Source of the DNA: Candidatus Cryptobacteroides excrementipullorum
GTDB lineage: Bacteria; Bacteroidota; Bacteroidia; Bacteroidales; UBA932
Assembly (NCBI GenBank): GCA_017695065.1
Contig: JADILZ010000018.1
Location: 1-64,000, forward strand
Reading direction: 5' to 3'
Length of the DNA: 64,000 bases
The translations under genes and the position numbers were made by a program. The notes under the pieces were generated by a model. That model was not told where the DNA came from. It did no database searches and saw nothing but the letters and a program-made list of their open reading frames with translations. Of this stretch, positions 17,013 through 26,341 are shown in pieces (within the stretch, counting starts at the first letter, position 1; every line of letters starts with the position of its first letter).

Positions 17013-17061
17013 CAAAATTAGCACTATTTTGTCAAACTTTGAACAATAATATATATTTTTG
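17013..17061. promoter_or_regulatory. Divergent promoter region of nadK and pdxJ
   Basis: The minus strand has TAATTTTG at 17013-17020, about 24 nt before nadK. The plus strand has TATTTTTG at 17054-17061, about 22 nt before pdxJ, with TTTG at 17028-17031 as a loosely spaced -33. Both are TAnnTTTG matches and the two units start from the same short AT-rich spacer. Confidence 0.5.
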
Positions 17062-17082
17062 CGGCTCAAATCCATTTTGAAG

Positions 17083-17802
17083 ATGACAAGACTGAGTGTC
17101 AACATAAACAAAATCGCGACCATAAGGAATTCCAGAGGCGGCAACATGCCGGATGTGGAGAAGGCCGCCGTTGACTGCGAGAAATTCGGAGCGGAAGGCA
17201 TAACGGTGCACCCGAGGCCAGACCAGAGGCACATAAGGTATTCTGATGTGCGGGAGATAAAGCCCCTGATTTCGACAGAACTGAACATTGAAGGAAATCC
17301 TATACCGGCATTCATGGATCTCGTGAAAGAGGTGCGTCCGGCCCAGGTGACCCTTGTCCCCGACGCAGAAGATGCCATCACCTCCAACGCCGGGTGGAAT
17401 ACAGTCAGGAACAGAGGGTTCCTCACGGAAGTATGCAGTGAATTCAGGTCCTGCGGCATACGTACATCCATTTTCATCGACCCTGTTCCGGCCATGGCCG
17501 AAGGGGCGGCCGCATGCGGATGCGACCGCGTGGAACTTTACACGGAAGCGTATGCGAGCGGATACCAGTATGGCCGGGAAGCGGCGATAGCTCCGTACAT
17601 TGCCGCGGCGGAAGCTGCAAGGGCATGCGGGCTCGGGCTCAATGCAGGACACGACCTCAACCTTGTCAATCTCGAATACTTCATCAGGTCGATACCGTGG
17701 ACTGATGAAGTATCTATCGGTCATGCAATAATATGCGATGCCCTTTACATGGGACTTGAGAAAACAATCAAGGCCTATCTCTCCAAGATAAAGATTTTTT
17801 GA
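17083..17802 (+). CDS. pdxJ: Pyridoxine 5-phosphate synthase
   Basis: The protein has about 239 residues, with the ATG at 17083 (MTRLSVNINKIATIRNSRGG); the frame stays open upstream but without an ATG. PdxJ condenses 1-deoxyxylulose 5-phosphate with 3-amino-2-oxopropyl phosphate to give pyridoxine 5-phosphate (vitamin B6). LSVNINKIATIRNSRG, GITVHPRPDQRHI, ELNIEGNP and AGHDLNLVNL match the family throughout and the length is standard. It is divergent from nadK, as in other Bacteroidales. Confidence 0.95.
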   Translation: MTRLSVNINKIATIRNSRGGNMPDVEKAAVDCEKFGAEGITVHPRPDQRHIRYSDVREIKPLISTELNIEGNPIPAFMDLVKEVRPAQVTLVPDAEDAITSNAGWNTVRNRGFLTEVCSEFRSCGIRTSIFIDPVPAMAEGAAACGCDRVELYTEAYASGYQYGREAAIAPYIAAAEAARACGLGLNAGHDLNLVNLEYFIRSIPWTDEVSIGHAIICDALYMGLEKTIKAYLSKIKIF

Positions 17803-17803
17803 C

Positions 17804-17811
17804 TATATTTG
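17804..17811 (+). promoter_or_regulatory. Candidate -7 element for the second OmpH gene
   Basis: TATATTTG lies directly after the pdxJ stop codon and 66 nt before the next start. No good -33 is seen. Confidence 0.4.
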
Positions 17812-17877
17812 TAAAATATATGTTTTCATATACCATATAATACATAATCCGGAAAACAACGAAAATAACTTGCAATA

Positions 17878-18495
17878 ATGAAAAATGTACCATTGATTCT
17901 CAGCATCATCGCCATACTGGCAGCTGCTGCTTTCGGAATTCTTTTCTTCACAACTGACAAAAAAGCGCCGTCACAGGGCTCCCAGGAAGGGAATGCGGCT
18001 GAAGTCTCGGCAAACAAGGGCGATATAGTCTACATCCAGCTCGACAGGATACTTCAGGAGTACGATATGGCCAATGACCTCAGGTCCGTAGTGGAGACGA
18101 AAGTGCAGAACATCCAGGCTGAAGTGGACAGGAGAGGCAAAAAGCTGGAGAGCGACGTGACCGATTTCCAGGAAAAGCTGAACAAGGGTCTGATGACCCG
18201 CTCAGTGGCTGAGGTGCAGAGCGAGAAGCTCAGGCAGCAGGAAGCTGACTTCAACAATTACGCAAACCAGAAGCAGAACGAGATTCTCGAGGAGCAGACA
18301 GTGATGATGAACCAGCTGGCCGATGCCATAAAGACATTCCTCGACAAGTACAACCAGGAAAAGCAGTACTCTATGATACTCACCAACCAGGGAGGAGCTC
18401 CTGTAATCACCGGAGACACCACACTGGACATTACTGACGACGTACTGGTCAAGCTCAACGAGGAATACGTCAAGAACAAAAACAAGAAAGACTGA
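17878..18495 (+). CDS. Second OmpH/Skp-like protein, membrane-anchored
   Basis: This 205-residue protein has an N-terminal hydrophobic segment (residues 5-25, IILSIIAILAAAAFGILFF-like) that lacks an obvious cleavage site, so it may stay anchored in the inner membrane. The rest is a long charged helical region (about 60-160) and an OmpH-like end (YSMILTNQGGAPVITGDTTLDITDDVLVKLN, in part). Unlike the ompH next to bamA it starts with a lysine- and asparagine-poor leader. Family members are periplasmic chaperones for outer-membrane proteins. It may share a transcript with the glycosyltransferase 8 nt downstream. Confidence 0.75.
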   Translation: MKNVPLILSIIAILAAAAFGILFFTTDKKAPSQGSQEGNAAEVSANKGDIVYIQLDRILQEYDMANDLRSVVETKVQNIQAEVDRRGKKLESDVTDFQEKLNKGLMTRSVAEVQSEKLRQQEADFNNYANQKQNEILEEQTVMMNQLADAIKTFLDKYNQEKQYSMILTNQGGAPVITGDTTLDITDDVLVKLNEEYVKNKNKKD

Positions 18496-18503
18496 CAGAA
18501 ATC

Positions 18504-19643
18504 TTGAAAATAGCTGTACTTTCATGCTTTTATCCCTACAGGGGAGGAATATCCCAGTTCAACGCCTGCCTGTGCGGAGAACTGGAGAAGACACACACGG
18601 TGAAAGCCTTCAACTTCAAGAGGCAGTATCCTGAATTCCTCTTCCCGGGAAAGACGCAGTACGTCACAGCAGATGATGAAGCCGTACCTGTGCAGAGCGA
18701 GCCTCTGCTGGATACGGCTAATCCTTTTTCATACCTGTCCACGCTGAAGGCAATCCGGGCATGGCAGCCGGACCTGCTGATAGTGCGGTACTGGATGTCA
18801 TACTTCGCCCCGTCCCTGGGATACATCACGAGGCACATGAAGAAACACTGCACGGTGGTCTCAATACTCGACAACGTCATCCCGCATGAACAGCATTTCT
18901 TCGACAAGCCCTTCACAAGGTATTTTCTGAAGGGAAGCCACGGATATGTGACCCTGTGTGAAGCAGTCGCTGGAGACCTGCTCAGGCTGAAGCCTGACGC
19001 GGAGTACAGAGTGATACAGCATCCGCTATACTCCCATTTCGGCCAGAAGACAGGCAGGGAGGAGGCCGAAAGGAGACTCGGACTGCAGCCGGGGAAAAAG
19101 AACATATTGTTTTTCGGACTCATACGGGAATACAAAGGACTCGACATCCTCATCGATGCATTCAAAGGGCTCGGCGAGGGCTACCAGCTGATAATCGCAG
19201 GAGAGCCTTACGGTTCCTTCGAGCCTTACAGAAAACAGATCGAGGAATCAGGATGCCAGGACAGGATAAGGACATTCCTGTACTACGTCAGGGACTCACA
19301 GGTGAAGGACTTCTTTTCAGCGGCAGACGTTACCGTACTCCCTTACAGGAGTGCGACACAGAGCGGGATAAGTTCTGTGTCATACCATTTTGAAGTGCCG
19401 ATGATAGTGACCGATGTCGGCGGGATGAAGGAGACCATCGGGGACAGAGGTACAGGAATCCTTGCCGACAGCATAGGGCCTGAAGCCATCCGCAGGGCGG
19501 TGCAGCACTTTTTCAGCGACCCGCAGATTGCGGCAAACTGCATAACGGAAATCAGGAAAGAAAAGGAAAGGTTGTCGTGGGGAGCATTCTGCCGGGAACT
19601 GATTGACTTTTCCTGTCAATTAAATAATACCATACGGAAATGA
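18504..19643 (+). CDS. GT4-family glycosyltransferase
   Basis: This GT-B glycosyltransferase has 379 residues. The N-terminus KIAVLSCFYPYRGGISQFN is the acceptor-side opening typical of family 4, and ILFFGLIREYKGLDILIDAF near 195-215 with DVTVLPYRSATQSGISSVSY near 275-295 forms the donor site. The start codon appears to be TTG at 18504; no ATG occurs before the family motif, and the next ATG would delete the first third of the protein. The gene overlaps the following LysM gene by 4 nt. The sugar transferred is unknown, but the neighbours suggest an envelope glycan. Confidence 0.8.
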   Translation: MKIAVLSCFYPYRGGISQFNACLCGELEKTHTVKAFNFKRQYPEFLFPGKTQYVTADDEAVPVQSEPLLDTANPFSYLSTLKAIRAWQPDLLIVRYWMSYFAPSLGYITRHMKKHCTVVSILDNVIPHEQHFFDKPFTRYFLKGSHGYVTLCEAVAGDLLRLKPDAEYRVIQHPLYSHFGQKTGREEAERRLGLQPGKKNILFFGLIREYKGLDILIDAFKGLGEGYQLIIAGEPYGSFEPYRKQIEESGCQDRIRTFLYYVRDSQVKDFFSAADVTVLPYRSATQSGISSVSYHFEVPMIVTDVGGMKETIGDRGTGILADSIGPEAIRRAVQHFFSDPQIAANCITEIRKEKERLSWGAFCRELIDFSCQLNNTIRK

Positions 19644-21349
19644 TTTGCAAATTTTTATTGGCATTGGCACTGGAACTGTGCCTTATAGCCGGAGGCGTGC
19701 CGGAGTGCCGGGCCCAGGATTACCAGGCCCCACAGGTGACGGTATCCAAGGAAAAGGTGAAGATGGGCGGCAAGCTGTATTATTCGCACATCGTACTGGA
19801 AAAACAGACAATTTACTCGATAAGCAAGGCCTACAATGTCAGTATCGGTGACATATACAAGGCCAACCCCGGACTTGAAGAGACAGGCCTGAAGAAGAAT
19901 GCTGTCATCCTCATACCTGACAACACAAAAGACACCGCAGAGGAAGAGAAACCTGCTCCGGACAGCAGGAAGAAGAAAAAGGAGAAGGACGATGACAGTT
20001 TCACCGTTCACACTGTCAGGTGGTATGAGGATCTTGACGTCATCTCGAAAAAATACGGGGTTCCGGTGGATGTAATCATGCAGGAGAACGGGCTGAAAGG
20101 CAGAAAACTGAAAAACAGACAGAAGCTCAGGATTCCTAACGGGACATTCAGCACGCCTGAAGAAAACATGCCGGCATCCGGAGAGGAAGAAACGGCTGAG
20201 GCAAGCCGGACGCCTGCGGAAGGCATACCGGCCGAAGGCGGAGAAAGCATGGCGGAAAAGGACATCAAGGTCCAGCACCTTTTCCCGAAGAAAGAGATTG
20301 ATGTGGCCCTGCTCCTGCCGCTCAATGCAAAGGACAGTACGGCCGGAAGCCCAGGCAACATGGATTTCTACTGCGGGGCCCTTCTTGCTTCAAAGGACCT
20401 CGGGGATGCCGGGATAGACATTGACCTGAGCGTATATGACGTCTCAGACGGAAAACTGCCTGTGACAGAGGAACGTCTGAGGAAAAGCGATGTGGTGATA
20501 GGCCCTGTCTCATACGGAGACCTGAGCCGGCTTATGGCAATGGCCCCGTCAGACACATACGTGGTCTCCCCTCTCGACCACAGGGCTGAACAGCTGGCCT
20601 CGTCATACAGGAATTTCATCCAGGCACCGACCTCTTACAAAGCTCAGTACGAGGACCTGGCCGAATGGATAGACGACGAAAGGGGGCCGGACGACAAAAT
20701 CATCCTCATCTACGAGAAAGGGATACATGAACCGGACAACATAGAAGCACTCAAGGCGAAAATCGGAGAATGCGGGATGGACTATGCAGCTTTCTCCTAC
20801 AGCATCCTTGAAGGCAGGGACATCCTCAATTCACTGAAAGACATGATGACACTCACGGCAAAGAACCATCTACTCGTGGCATCGGAAAGCGAGGCTTTCG
20901 TAAACGATGTTGTCAGGAATGCAAACCTGCTGGTGTATGAGAAATACGACCTTGCTCTCTACGCTTCATCAAAGATACGCGGATTCGAGACAATAGAAGT
21001 TGAAAACCTTCACAATGCAAACCTGCATGTATCCACATCCTACTACATAGACTATGACAGAAAGGACGTACAGGACTTCCTGATGAAATACCGCGCACTC
21101 TTCGGTACAGAACCTACACCTTTCGCATTCCAGGGCTATGACATCACAAGATACTTCATCGAGGTATGTTCGAAATACGGGAACGGGTGGAGTGCTGTAC
21201 TGCCTATGGAAGATGAAGAGATGCTGCAGTCAGGATTCAGGTTTTCAAGGGTTAAGACCGGTGCCTCGGAAATAGGATATACCAACACCGCCGTCAGGAG
21301 GATCGTGTATGGACCGGACTATTCTGTCACCCTTTCAAAAGGGCTTTAG
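19640..21349 (+). CDS. LysM-repeat protein with periplasmic-binding-protein type 1 domain
   Basis: This 569-residue secreted protein has a signal peptide (about residues 1-25) and a first LysM-like repeat near 48-92 (YSISKAYNVSIGDIYKANPG). A Lys/Glu-rich linker and a second LysM near 119-160 follow (YEDLDVISKKYGVPVDVIMQ). From about 215 on comes a type 1 periplasmic-binding fold (IDVALLLPLNAKDS, VVIGPVSYGDL, FAFQGYDITRYF), like LivK or LpoA. LysM binds peptidoglycan. The binding domain may sense a ligand or, as LpoA does, regulate a cell-wall enzyme; this is inference. It overlaps the glycosyltransferase by 4 nt and the convergent recN by 23 nt. Confidence 0.8.
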   Translation: MICKFLLALALELCLIAGGVPECRAQDYQAPQVTVSKEKVKMGGKLYYSHIVLEKQTIYSISKAYNVSIGDIYKANPGLEETGLKKNAVILIPDNTKDTAEEEKPAPDSRKKKKEKDDDSFTVHTVRWYEDLDVISKKYGVPVDVIMQENGLKGRKLKNRQKLRIPNGTFSTPEENMPASGEEETAEASRTPAEGIPAEGGESMAEKDIKVQHLFPKKEIDVALLLPLNAKDSTAGSPGNMDFYCGALLASKDLGDAGIDIDLSVYDVSDGKLPVTEERLRKSDVVIGPVSYGDLSRLMAMAPSDTYVVSPLDHRAEQLASSYRNFIQAPTSYKAQYEDLAEWIDDERGPDDKIILIYEKGIHEPDNIEALKAKIGECGMDYAAFSYSILEGRDILNSLKDMMTLTAKNHLLVASESEAFVNDVVRNANLLVYEKYDLALYASSKIRGFETIEVENLHNANLHVSTSYYIDYDRKDVQDFLMKYRALFGTEPTPFAFQGYDITRYFIEVCSKYGNGWSAVLPMEDEEMLQSGFRFSRVKTGASEIGYTNTAVRRIVYGPDYSVTLSKGL

Positions 21350-23003
21350 CGTTGGCTATGGCAGCATCGGTAAGAGCCGAGCCGCTCAGCATACGGGCCA
21401 CCTCAAGGACTCTCTGCTCGTCAGAGAGTCTTTTTATTGTGGTCTCCGCCCTGGAAGAGGAAGGGTCAACCGTTTTTGACACCAGATAATGTGCAGAGCC
21501 TTTTGCCGCGACCTGAGGAAGATGCGTTATGGCAAAAACCTGCATGTTCCTGCCCATTTCGCATATCATCGTGCCCATCTTGTCTGCCACACTCCCGGAG
21601 ACCCCTGTGTCTATCTCATCGAATATCATAGTCGGCATGTTCCTGTACTGCGACATTATTGCCTTAAGTGACAGCATTATACGGGAAAGTTCGCCTCCTG
21701 AGGCACACCGTGCGACATCCACGGGATCCTTTCCCGTCGAAGAAAAAAGGAAAGTCACCGTGTCGCTTCCAGTGGACGAGAGTCCGGTATCCGTAACATC
21801 CACACGGAATACCGCGAATGGCAACTCCAGGAAATGGAGCCTGTCCTGTATGGCGCCAGACAGGGAAGCCGCCGCCCCAGCCCTGGCACGGTGCAGAGAC
21901 ACTGCCTTGGAGTGCATGTCCTCTGCAGCCTCTTTCAACTGGCGTTCCAGCTCTTCCTTCCGCTCCTCAAGGGAGGTGATGCCTGATATGGAATCCGAAA
22001 GCGAGTCCCTTATGGCCACAAGTTCACTGACATCTCTACATGAATGCCGCTGCAGAAGTCCGTATATCAATGATATCCTGTCATCGACGGCCTGCAGTCT
22101 CTCCGGAGACACATCCACTGACGCGTTTATCCCGGAGACTTCCGCATATATATCATCGAGTTCAAGCCGGCATGATTCTATCCTGGCCGCAAGACCGGAA
22201 ACCTCAGGAATGAACCCCGATATTTTGGATATGCCTTTTTCAGCCTCTTTCAAAGATGATGACAAAGATCTTGACTCATCATCGAATCCGCCTGAGAATT
22301 TGGACTCTACGCTGCACAAGACGGATTTTATCTCCTCAGCGTTGGAAAGACGCTTCTGTTCTGCCTCAAGCTCCTCAAGCTCTCCTTCCCGGAGCCGGGC
22401 CTGGTCAAGCTGGCGGAAAAGCGCCTCCTTATACTCCTTCTCGGCAAGGGCCTTTTCAATCGAAGCGGAAACACCGTCCAGTTCGGAGATAAGGGAATTG
22501 TATCTTGTCCATGCCTCCCTGTAATCCTTCAGCAGGCCGTCGTTCCCGGCAAAGCTGTCGAGCACTGAAAGCTGGAATTTCCTGTCCGAGAGCATCAGGG
22601 TCTGATGCTGTGAGTGTACGTCAAGCAGACGCGAAGAGATGGAAGAGAGCACCTGGAGTGACACGGGGAAGTCGTCAAGAAAAGCGCGCGAACGCCCTGA
22701 ACGGCTTATTACACGTCTTACCGTCATGTCGCCTCCGTCCCAGTCGATGCCCTGCTCATCAAACAGGGCCTTGAGATGGGCGTCTTCGGGATCCGCTATG
22801 AATTCCGCCTCTATGACGCAATTGTCAGCCGACGCACCTATTAGAGACGCATCAGCCTTGGCTCCGAGGGCGACAGAAAGAGCTCCTGTTATTATCGACT
22901 TCCCGGCGCCTGTCTGACCTGTAATAATAACAAGACCCTCCGGAAATTCAATATCCAGAGAATCTATAAGCACATAATTCTTGACATGTAATCTTTTAAG
23001 CAT
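21327..23003 (-). CDS. recN: DNA repair protein RecN
   Basis: This 558-residue SMC-like ATPase acts in double-strand-break repair. ITGQTGAGKSIITGALSVAL near residues 28-47 is the Walker A region and MIFDEIDTGVSGSVADKMG near 455-473 the Walker B/D-loop. The middle is a coiled coil rich in Glu, Leu and Ser, and LDVHSQHQTLML is also typical. The gene is convergent with the LysM gene, with a 23-nt overlap of coding ends. It follows the omega-subunit gene after 8 nt, so it is probably the last gene of the trxB/bamD/rpoZ/recN side. Confidence 0.95.
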   Translation of the reverse strand: MLKRLHVKNYVLIDSLDIEFPEGLVIITGQTGAGKSIITGALSVALGAKADASLIGASADNCVIEAEFIADPEDAHLKALFDEQGIDWDGGDMTVRRVISRSGRSRAFLDDFPVSLQVLSSISSRLLDVHSQHQTLMLSDRKFQLSVLDSFAGNDGLLKDYREAWTRYNSLISELDGVSASIEKALAEKEYKEALFRQLDQARLREGELEELEAEQKRLSNAEEIKSVLCSVESKFSGGFDDESRSLSSSLKEAEKGISKISGFIPEVSGLAARIESCRLELDDIYAEVSGINASVDVSPERLQAVDDRISLIYGLLQRHSCRDVSELVAIRDSLSDSISGITSLEERKEELERQLKEAAEDMHSKAVSLHRARAGAAASLSGAIQDRLHFLELPFAVFRVDVTDTGLSSTGSDTVTFLFSSTGKDPVDVARCASGGELSRIMLSLKAIMSQYRNMPTMIFDEIDTGVSGSVADKMGTMICEMGRNMQVFAITHLPQVAAKGSAHYLVSKTVDPSSSRAETTIKRLSDEQRVLEVARMLSGSALTDAAIANAKALLKG

Positions 23004-23011
23004 CCGGAAGA

Positions 23012-23335
23012 TCAGTCATTCTGCTCCTGACTCTGCGCCATCCTGTAGTAAATCTCGCCGCTCTCGAATTCAGAGATGGCTATTAGGCCCGGTTTCGGCT
23101 GCTTTTCGTAATATTTGGATATTTCTATCTGCTCCCTGTTCTCGAAGACCTCCTCCATGGTATCCCTGTCATTCTTGAAATCCTCGAGCTTTTTCGTGAG
23201 CTCCTTCTTTTCCGCCATGGCAATCTGGTTCGCCCTCTTGGAAAGGATTACCACTGTCTCATAGATGTTTCCAGTCGGGGCGGCAAGATCGCACAAGTCC
23301 CTGGTGATAGTGTTTGTAGGAATCTTTTTTGTCAT
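23012..23335 (-). CDS. rpoZ: RNA polymerase omega subunit
   Basis: This 107-residue cytoplasmic protein matches the RpoZ/RPB6-like family in its Bacteroidota form. GNIYETVVILSKRANQIAMAEKKEL near residues 22-46 corresponds to the conserved omega helix, and a charged C-terminal helix follows. Omega helps assemble and stabilise RNA polymerase. The gene lies between bamD (91 nt upstream) and recN (8 nt downstream), all on the minus strand. Confidence 0.85.
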   Translation of the reverse strand: MTKKIPTNTITRDLCDLAAPTGNIYETVVILSKRANQIAMAEKKELTKKLEDFKNDRDTMEEVFENREQIEISKYYEKQPKPGLIAISEFESGEIYYRMAQSQEQND

Positions 23336-23426
23336 TTCTGCAATATAATGTTTGGTTTTTCCTGTATTTTCCGGTCCGTCAATAAAGGCCGTCTATACAA
23401 TTATACAGGCAATCCCGATACGGGTT

Positions 23427-24416
23427 TCAATTTTTTTCAGCATTTTCAGCCGCGGAAATCTCCTCCTCGTCAAGCACCGCCTCGTCCACCACATCGGCTT
23501 CAGACTCCTTCAGCAGCTTCTCGTTCTGCCTCTCGGCCTTCCTGCTCTCCTTTACAAGCTTCTTCCTCTCCTTGGCGAAATCCCTTTCATCCGAATCATC
23601 AAACAGGCTTGTGTCCACAGGGCGTCCGAGGGCCTTCTGGGCACGTCTGTACAACACATCAAGCTCTTTTCTGTACGGGGAATCAGGAAGCTCGCCTATG
23701 AAGTTGAGGTAGTCGTCCACGAAAGTGAGGTAACGGTCCTTCTGCTTGGATGCCACACTGAGGTGGGCGTATTTGTATGAGGACATTGCTATATAATATA
23801 GGATGTCCTCCCTATAGACATTCTCGGAATTATCCTTCAGCACGTTCTTCAGGGCGACCCTCGAAGCGATGTAATCCTCCATCCTGTAATACAGTCTCGC
23901 ACCTTCATACGCCTTGGTATCAAGCCTCTTGTTCAGGTCATCAAGCATTTCCCGGCATGTCTCCACGTTAGGGTTGTCCGGGAACTCGGACACATACTCG
24001 TTGATGGCGTTTATGGCCACCTTTGTAGGAGCCTGGTCCAGCTCATAACGGAGGGTGGAACGGTACAGGCAGTCGATTCTGAGGAACCTTGCCTCCGGAG
24101 CGAACGGGCTGCGCGGGAAGCTTTCGGTAAACTTCGTGAAATTGGTTTCCGCAGTGTAGTAGTCGGAGGCCTTGTAATTGCTCAAGCCCCAGTAATACTG
24201 CACAGTATCATCTCTCTCTGTCCCGTTCGTAAGGACCGAGAGGGACTCGAAAAGGGCAGCGGCCTTCTGATACTTCTCTGCATTGAAATATGCAAATGCT
24301 GCATCGTACTTCGCATCGGCGTCATTACTGTTAAGCAGCATTTCATACTGCGATTTACAAGAAGCCGTCAGCAGGACGGCCGCAGAGGCGAAGATTATAA
24401 ACCTGGCATTTCTCAT
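23427..24416 (-). CDS. bamD: Outer-membrane assembly lipoprotein BamD
   Basis: This 329-residue lipoprotein has a short signal ending LLTASC, with the lipidated Cys at about residue 20. TPR-like helical repeats follow (YDAAFAYFNAEKYQKAAALFE, YYTAETNFTKFTESFP). BamD works with BamA in outer-membrane protein insertion. A Lys/Glu-rich tail after about residue 275 (KERKKLVKESRKAERQNEKL) is longer than in proteobacterial BamD but is common in Bacteroidota. Next to it are trxB upstream and rpoZ downstream on the same strand. Confidence 0.92.
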   Translation of the reverse strand: MRNARFIIFASAAVLLTASCKSQYEMLLNSNDADAKYDAAFAYFNAEKYQKAAALFESLSVLTNGTERDDTVQYYWGLSNYKASDYYTAETNFTKFTESFPRSPFAPEARFLRIDCLYRSTLRYELDQAPTKVAINAINEYVSEFPDNPNVETCREMLDDLNKRLDTKAYEGARLYYRMEDYIASRVALKNVLKDNSENVYREDILYYIAMSSYKYAHLSVASKQKDRYLTFVDDYLNFIGELPDSPYRKELDVLYRRAQKALGRPVDTSLFDDSDERDFAKERKKLVKESRKAERQNEKLLKESEADVVDEAVLDEEEISAAENAEKN

Positions 24417-24471
24417 CGTGCGTTGTGTTTGAATCCCCTGTCAAGGGCTGTGTTTAAAATTATCCAAGCTG

Positions 24472-25395
24472 TCATAGCGACGAGAGATAGCGTTCCGCGT
24501 CAAGCGCGGCCCGGCAACCTGATGCCGCTGCAGTCACTGCCTGCCTGTAATGAGGGTCCTGGACATCTCCTGCGGCGAACACGCCTTCTACATTGGTCCT
24601 CGATGACTTCCCCTCAGTGACTATATAGCCGTTACCGTCAACTTCGACCCAATCCTTGAACAGCTCCGAGTTGGGATGATGGCCTATGGCAAGGAAAAAG
24701 CCGTCTATGCTTATGTCGAACTCCGTACCGTCCTTGCGCAGAAGCCTGGCGCCTGTGACACCGGTCATGTCACCGAGCACCTCCTTAGTGTTGCAATTCC
24801 ACAGTATCTCGATGTTCGGAGTATTGCGGACCTTCTCCTGCATGGCCTCTGAAGCCCTCAGGACATCCCGTCTCACTATCATATACACCTTGGTGCAGAG
24901 AGACGCAAGATAAGTGGCCTCCTCGCATGCCGTATCCCCGCCGCCGACAACGGCGACCGTCTTCTTCCTGTAGAAGAACCCGTCGCAGGTGGCACACGCC
25001 GAGACACCCATGCCCTTGAACTTCTCTTCTGAAGGAAGTCCAAGATACTTTGCCGTCGCACCCGTGGCTATGATCACGGCATCGGCCTCCAACCAGGTCT
25101 CACCGTCCACAACAAACCTGTAAGGTTTCGAAGACAGGTCTGCAGAAGTGACCGTGCCGGTCCTTATATCAGCCCCGAGCCTTCTGGCCTGAGCCCTCAT
25201 TGTATCCATAAGGCCTTGTCCGTCAATCCCGTTCTCAAAGCCGGGGAAATTCTCTATGTCGGTAGTCGTAGTAAGCTGGCCTCCAGGCTGGAGACCCTCA
25301 TAAAGCACAGGTACAAGACCTGCCCTGGAGGCATATATAGCAGCCGTATATCCGGCCGGGCCACCTCCTATTATCAGACACTGTATATGTTCCAT
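24472..25395 (-). CDS. trxB: Thioredoxin-disulfide reductase
   Basis: This FAD enzyme of about 307 residues reduces thioredoxin with NADPH. LIIGGGPAGYTAAIYASRAG near residue 7 is the FAD-binding GxGxxG, CATCDG is the redox-active CxxC pair, VAVVGGGDTACEEA is the NADPH site, and GVFAAGDVQDPHYRQAVTA closes the FAD site. The ATG at 25395 (MEHIQCLII) is chosen over an upstream one at 25434 because the extra 13 residues are not part of the family. A minus-strand TATATTTG at 25440-25447 lies 45 nt upstream as a candidate -7 element. Confidence 0.94.
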   Translation of the reverse strand: MEHIQCLIIGGGPAGYTAAIYASRAGLVPVLYEGLQPGGQLTTTTDIENFPGFENGIDGQGLMDTMRAQARRLGADIRTGTVTSADLSSKPYRFVVDGETWLEADAVIIATGATAKYLGLPSEEKFKGMGVSACATCDGFFYRKKTVAVVGGGDTACEEATYLASLCTKVYMIVRRDVLRASEAMQEKVRNTPNIEILWNCNTKEVLGDMTGVTGARLLRKDGTEFDISIDGFFLAIGHHPNSELFKDWVEVDGNGYIVTEGKSSRTNVEGVFAAGDVQDPHYRQAVTAAASGCRAALDAERYLSSL

Positions 25396-25439
25396 ATAAT
25401 ATATGTTTCCAACTCTTTTGCCAGACAAGCACAATTCTG

Positions 25440-25494
25440 CAAATATAGCGATTTATTTAGAAGCTTACCGAAAATTATATTTTTTTTATCTTTG
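25440..25494. promoter_or_regulatory. Divergent -7 elements of trxB and the NigD-like gene
   Basis: On the minus strand 25440-25447 reads TATATTTG (for trxB). On the plus strand 25487-25494 reads TATCTTTG (for the NigD-like operon). Both match TAnnTTTG. Clear -33 partners were not found in either direction. Confidence 0.5.
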
Positions 25495-25553
25495 CATGCA
25501 AGATTCCGATGGCAGCCGGTTTATCATATTGGAATGTTAAAAAACACAATATC

Positions 25554-26318
25554 ATGAGAAAATACATCAAATTCACCTGTCTGACGGCTGCTGCCGCAAC
25601 TCTGGCATTCAGCCAGTCCTGCATGAAGACAGAAGGCTATGACACATCGCTGCTATCCCCAAACGCTTTAGTGACTGTAAAGCCTGTCGATGGGAATACC
25701 TCATTCTATATGCAGCTCGATGACAGCACCACGCTTGAAGCCACTAATCTCAAGACCTCCCCGTTCGGGGAAAAAGAGGTCAGGGCACTTCTGAATTTCA
25801 CTGACACCGGGGAGCCGGGCACGACCTATGATAAGAAAGTGTATGTGAACTGGATTGACGACATCCTCACGAAAAGCCTCGTGGAAGACCTCGGCGAAGG
25901 GAATGACGAAAAATACGGCTCGGACCCTGTCGAGCTCGCCAACAGCTGGGTGAACATCGCCGAGGACGGCTACCTCACTCTGCAGTTCATAGCGAATTGG
26001 GGCAACACCTCGACAGCACATGAAGTAAACCTTCTTAATGCCGGGACAGAAGAAAATCCTTATATCGTGGAGTTCAGGCACAACGCACACGGCGACTACG
26101 GTGTCACTCCTGCATCAGGAATTGCGGCTTTCCGGCTCGATGACCCGGACAACGGGCTAAGTCTCCCAGACACTGAGGGCAAGACGGTCGATCTCACACT
26201 CAGGTACAAGTCATTCGACGGAGTGGAGAAAGAAGTGAAATTCAAATACTGCACACGAAAGACCACCGAAGAAGGCAACATAGACACCCAGGCGGATTTC
26301 TCGCTGAAGCTCCGCTAG
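25554..26318 (+). CDS. NigD-like lipoprotein
   Basis: This lipoprotein of about 254 residues has its ATG taken at 25554 (MRKYIKFTCL). An upstream ATG at 25509 is less likely because the signal peptide begins at the second. The signal ends SQSC and the Cys would be lipidated. YDTSLLSPNALVTVKPVDG just after it and an OB-like plus beta-sandwich pattern match the NigD-like family. NigD was first seen in a Bacteroides bacteriocin operon, but the wider family is of unknown function and is abundant in gut Bacteroidales. It starts a plus-strand operon with an ECF sigma factor 23 nt downstream. Confidence 0.78.
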   Translation: MRKYIKFTCLTAAAATLAFSQSCMKTEGYDTSLLSPNALVTVKPVDGNTSFYMQLDDSTTLEATNLKTSPFGEKEVRALLNFTDTGEPGTTYDKKVYVNWIDDILTKSLVEDLGEGNDEKYGSDPVELANSWVNIAEDGYLTLQFIANWGNTSTAHEVNLLNAGTEENPYIVEFRHNAHGDYGVTPASGIAAFRLDDPDNGLSLPDTEGKTVDLTLRYKSFDGVEKEVKFKYCTRKTTEEGNIDTQADFSLKLR

Positions 26319-26341
26319 GCTGAGGAGATTTGAAAGCATAA

